This document shows positions 6,725 through 6,781 of a stretch of DNA of 6,781 nucleotides, piece after piece; the first letter of the stretch is position 1; the number at the start of each line of letters is the position of its first letter. A program made the position numbers and the translations under genes. The notes under the pieces were generated by a model. The model saw only the letters and a list, made by a program, of their open reading frames with translations, was not told the DNA's origin and made no database searches. The stretch comes from Alphaproteobacteria bacterium (GTDB lineage: Bacteria > Pseudomonadota > Alphaproteobacteria > Puniceispirillales > Puniceispirillaceae): NCBI GenBank assembly GCA_009936885.1, contig JAACDT010000333.1:1-6781 (forward strand), in the 5' to 3' direction.

Positions 6725-6781
6725 TTTAAATTTAACAGAATTAATTAAAAATGTAACTTAAAAACATTGGTAAGCCATGAC

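Noticed and set aside
6606..6781. LexA/SOS box upstream of ssb
   Set aside because: Neither GTTC-N7-GTTC nor an E. coli-type CTGT-N8-ACAG site was found by eye on either strand.

Overview
The window looks like chromosomal DNA from an AT-rich bacterium, most likely an alphaproteobacterium. The evidence is the ssb - gyrA - coaD order, the alphaproteobacterial style of GyrA, and general A+T richness. This assignment is inference from gene order and protein style; no database search was possible. Nothing suggests a non-standard genetic code: the intact genes use TGG for Trp.

Right two thirds (2727-6605, minus strand), read right to left: ssb (single-stranded DNA-binding protein), a 190-bp gap with a good gyrA -10 box, gyrA (DNA gyrase subunit A, GTG start), then coaD (phosphopantetheine adenylyltransferase) starting 5 nt after the gyrA stop. 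All three are full length with expected motifs intact. ssb and gyrA are replication and topology genes; coaD, the penultimate step of CoA synthesis, appears to be a translational passenger of gyrA. Right of ssb is a regulatory gap with a perfect inverted repeat and a possible rightward promoter, perhaps for a divergent gene just beyond the edge.

Middle (1213-2523, plus strand): one intact NCS2-family nucleobase permease. Its TM10 signature carries Gln-Asn, as in xanthine/urate-type members, rather than the Glu-Asn of uracil permeases. It converges on coaD, and a strong 13-bp terminator hairpin lies between them.

Left part (1-1212): a decayed stretch. It holds the C-terminal 116 codons of an unrecognised plus-strand ORF, a tRNA-Lys(UUU)-like remnant whose 3' half is lost, and a minus-strand protein gene broken by several frameshifts and an in-frame TGA. 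It resembles an old synteny breakpoint or relic of an integrated element.

I do not see a convincing new biological system here. The most useful unexplained items are the multiply broken gene beside the tRNA remnant, the permease's predicted purine specificity and upstream inverted repeat, and the unusual repeats flanking ssb.
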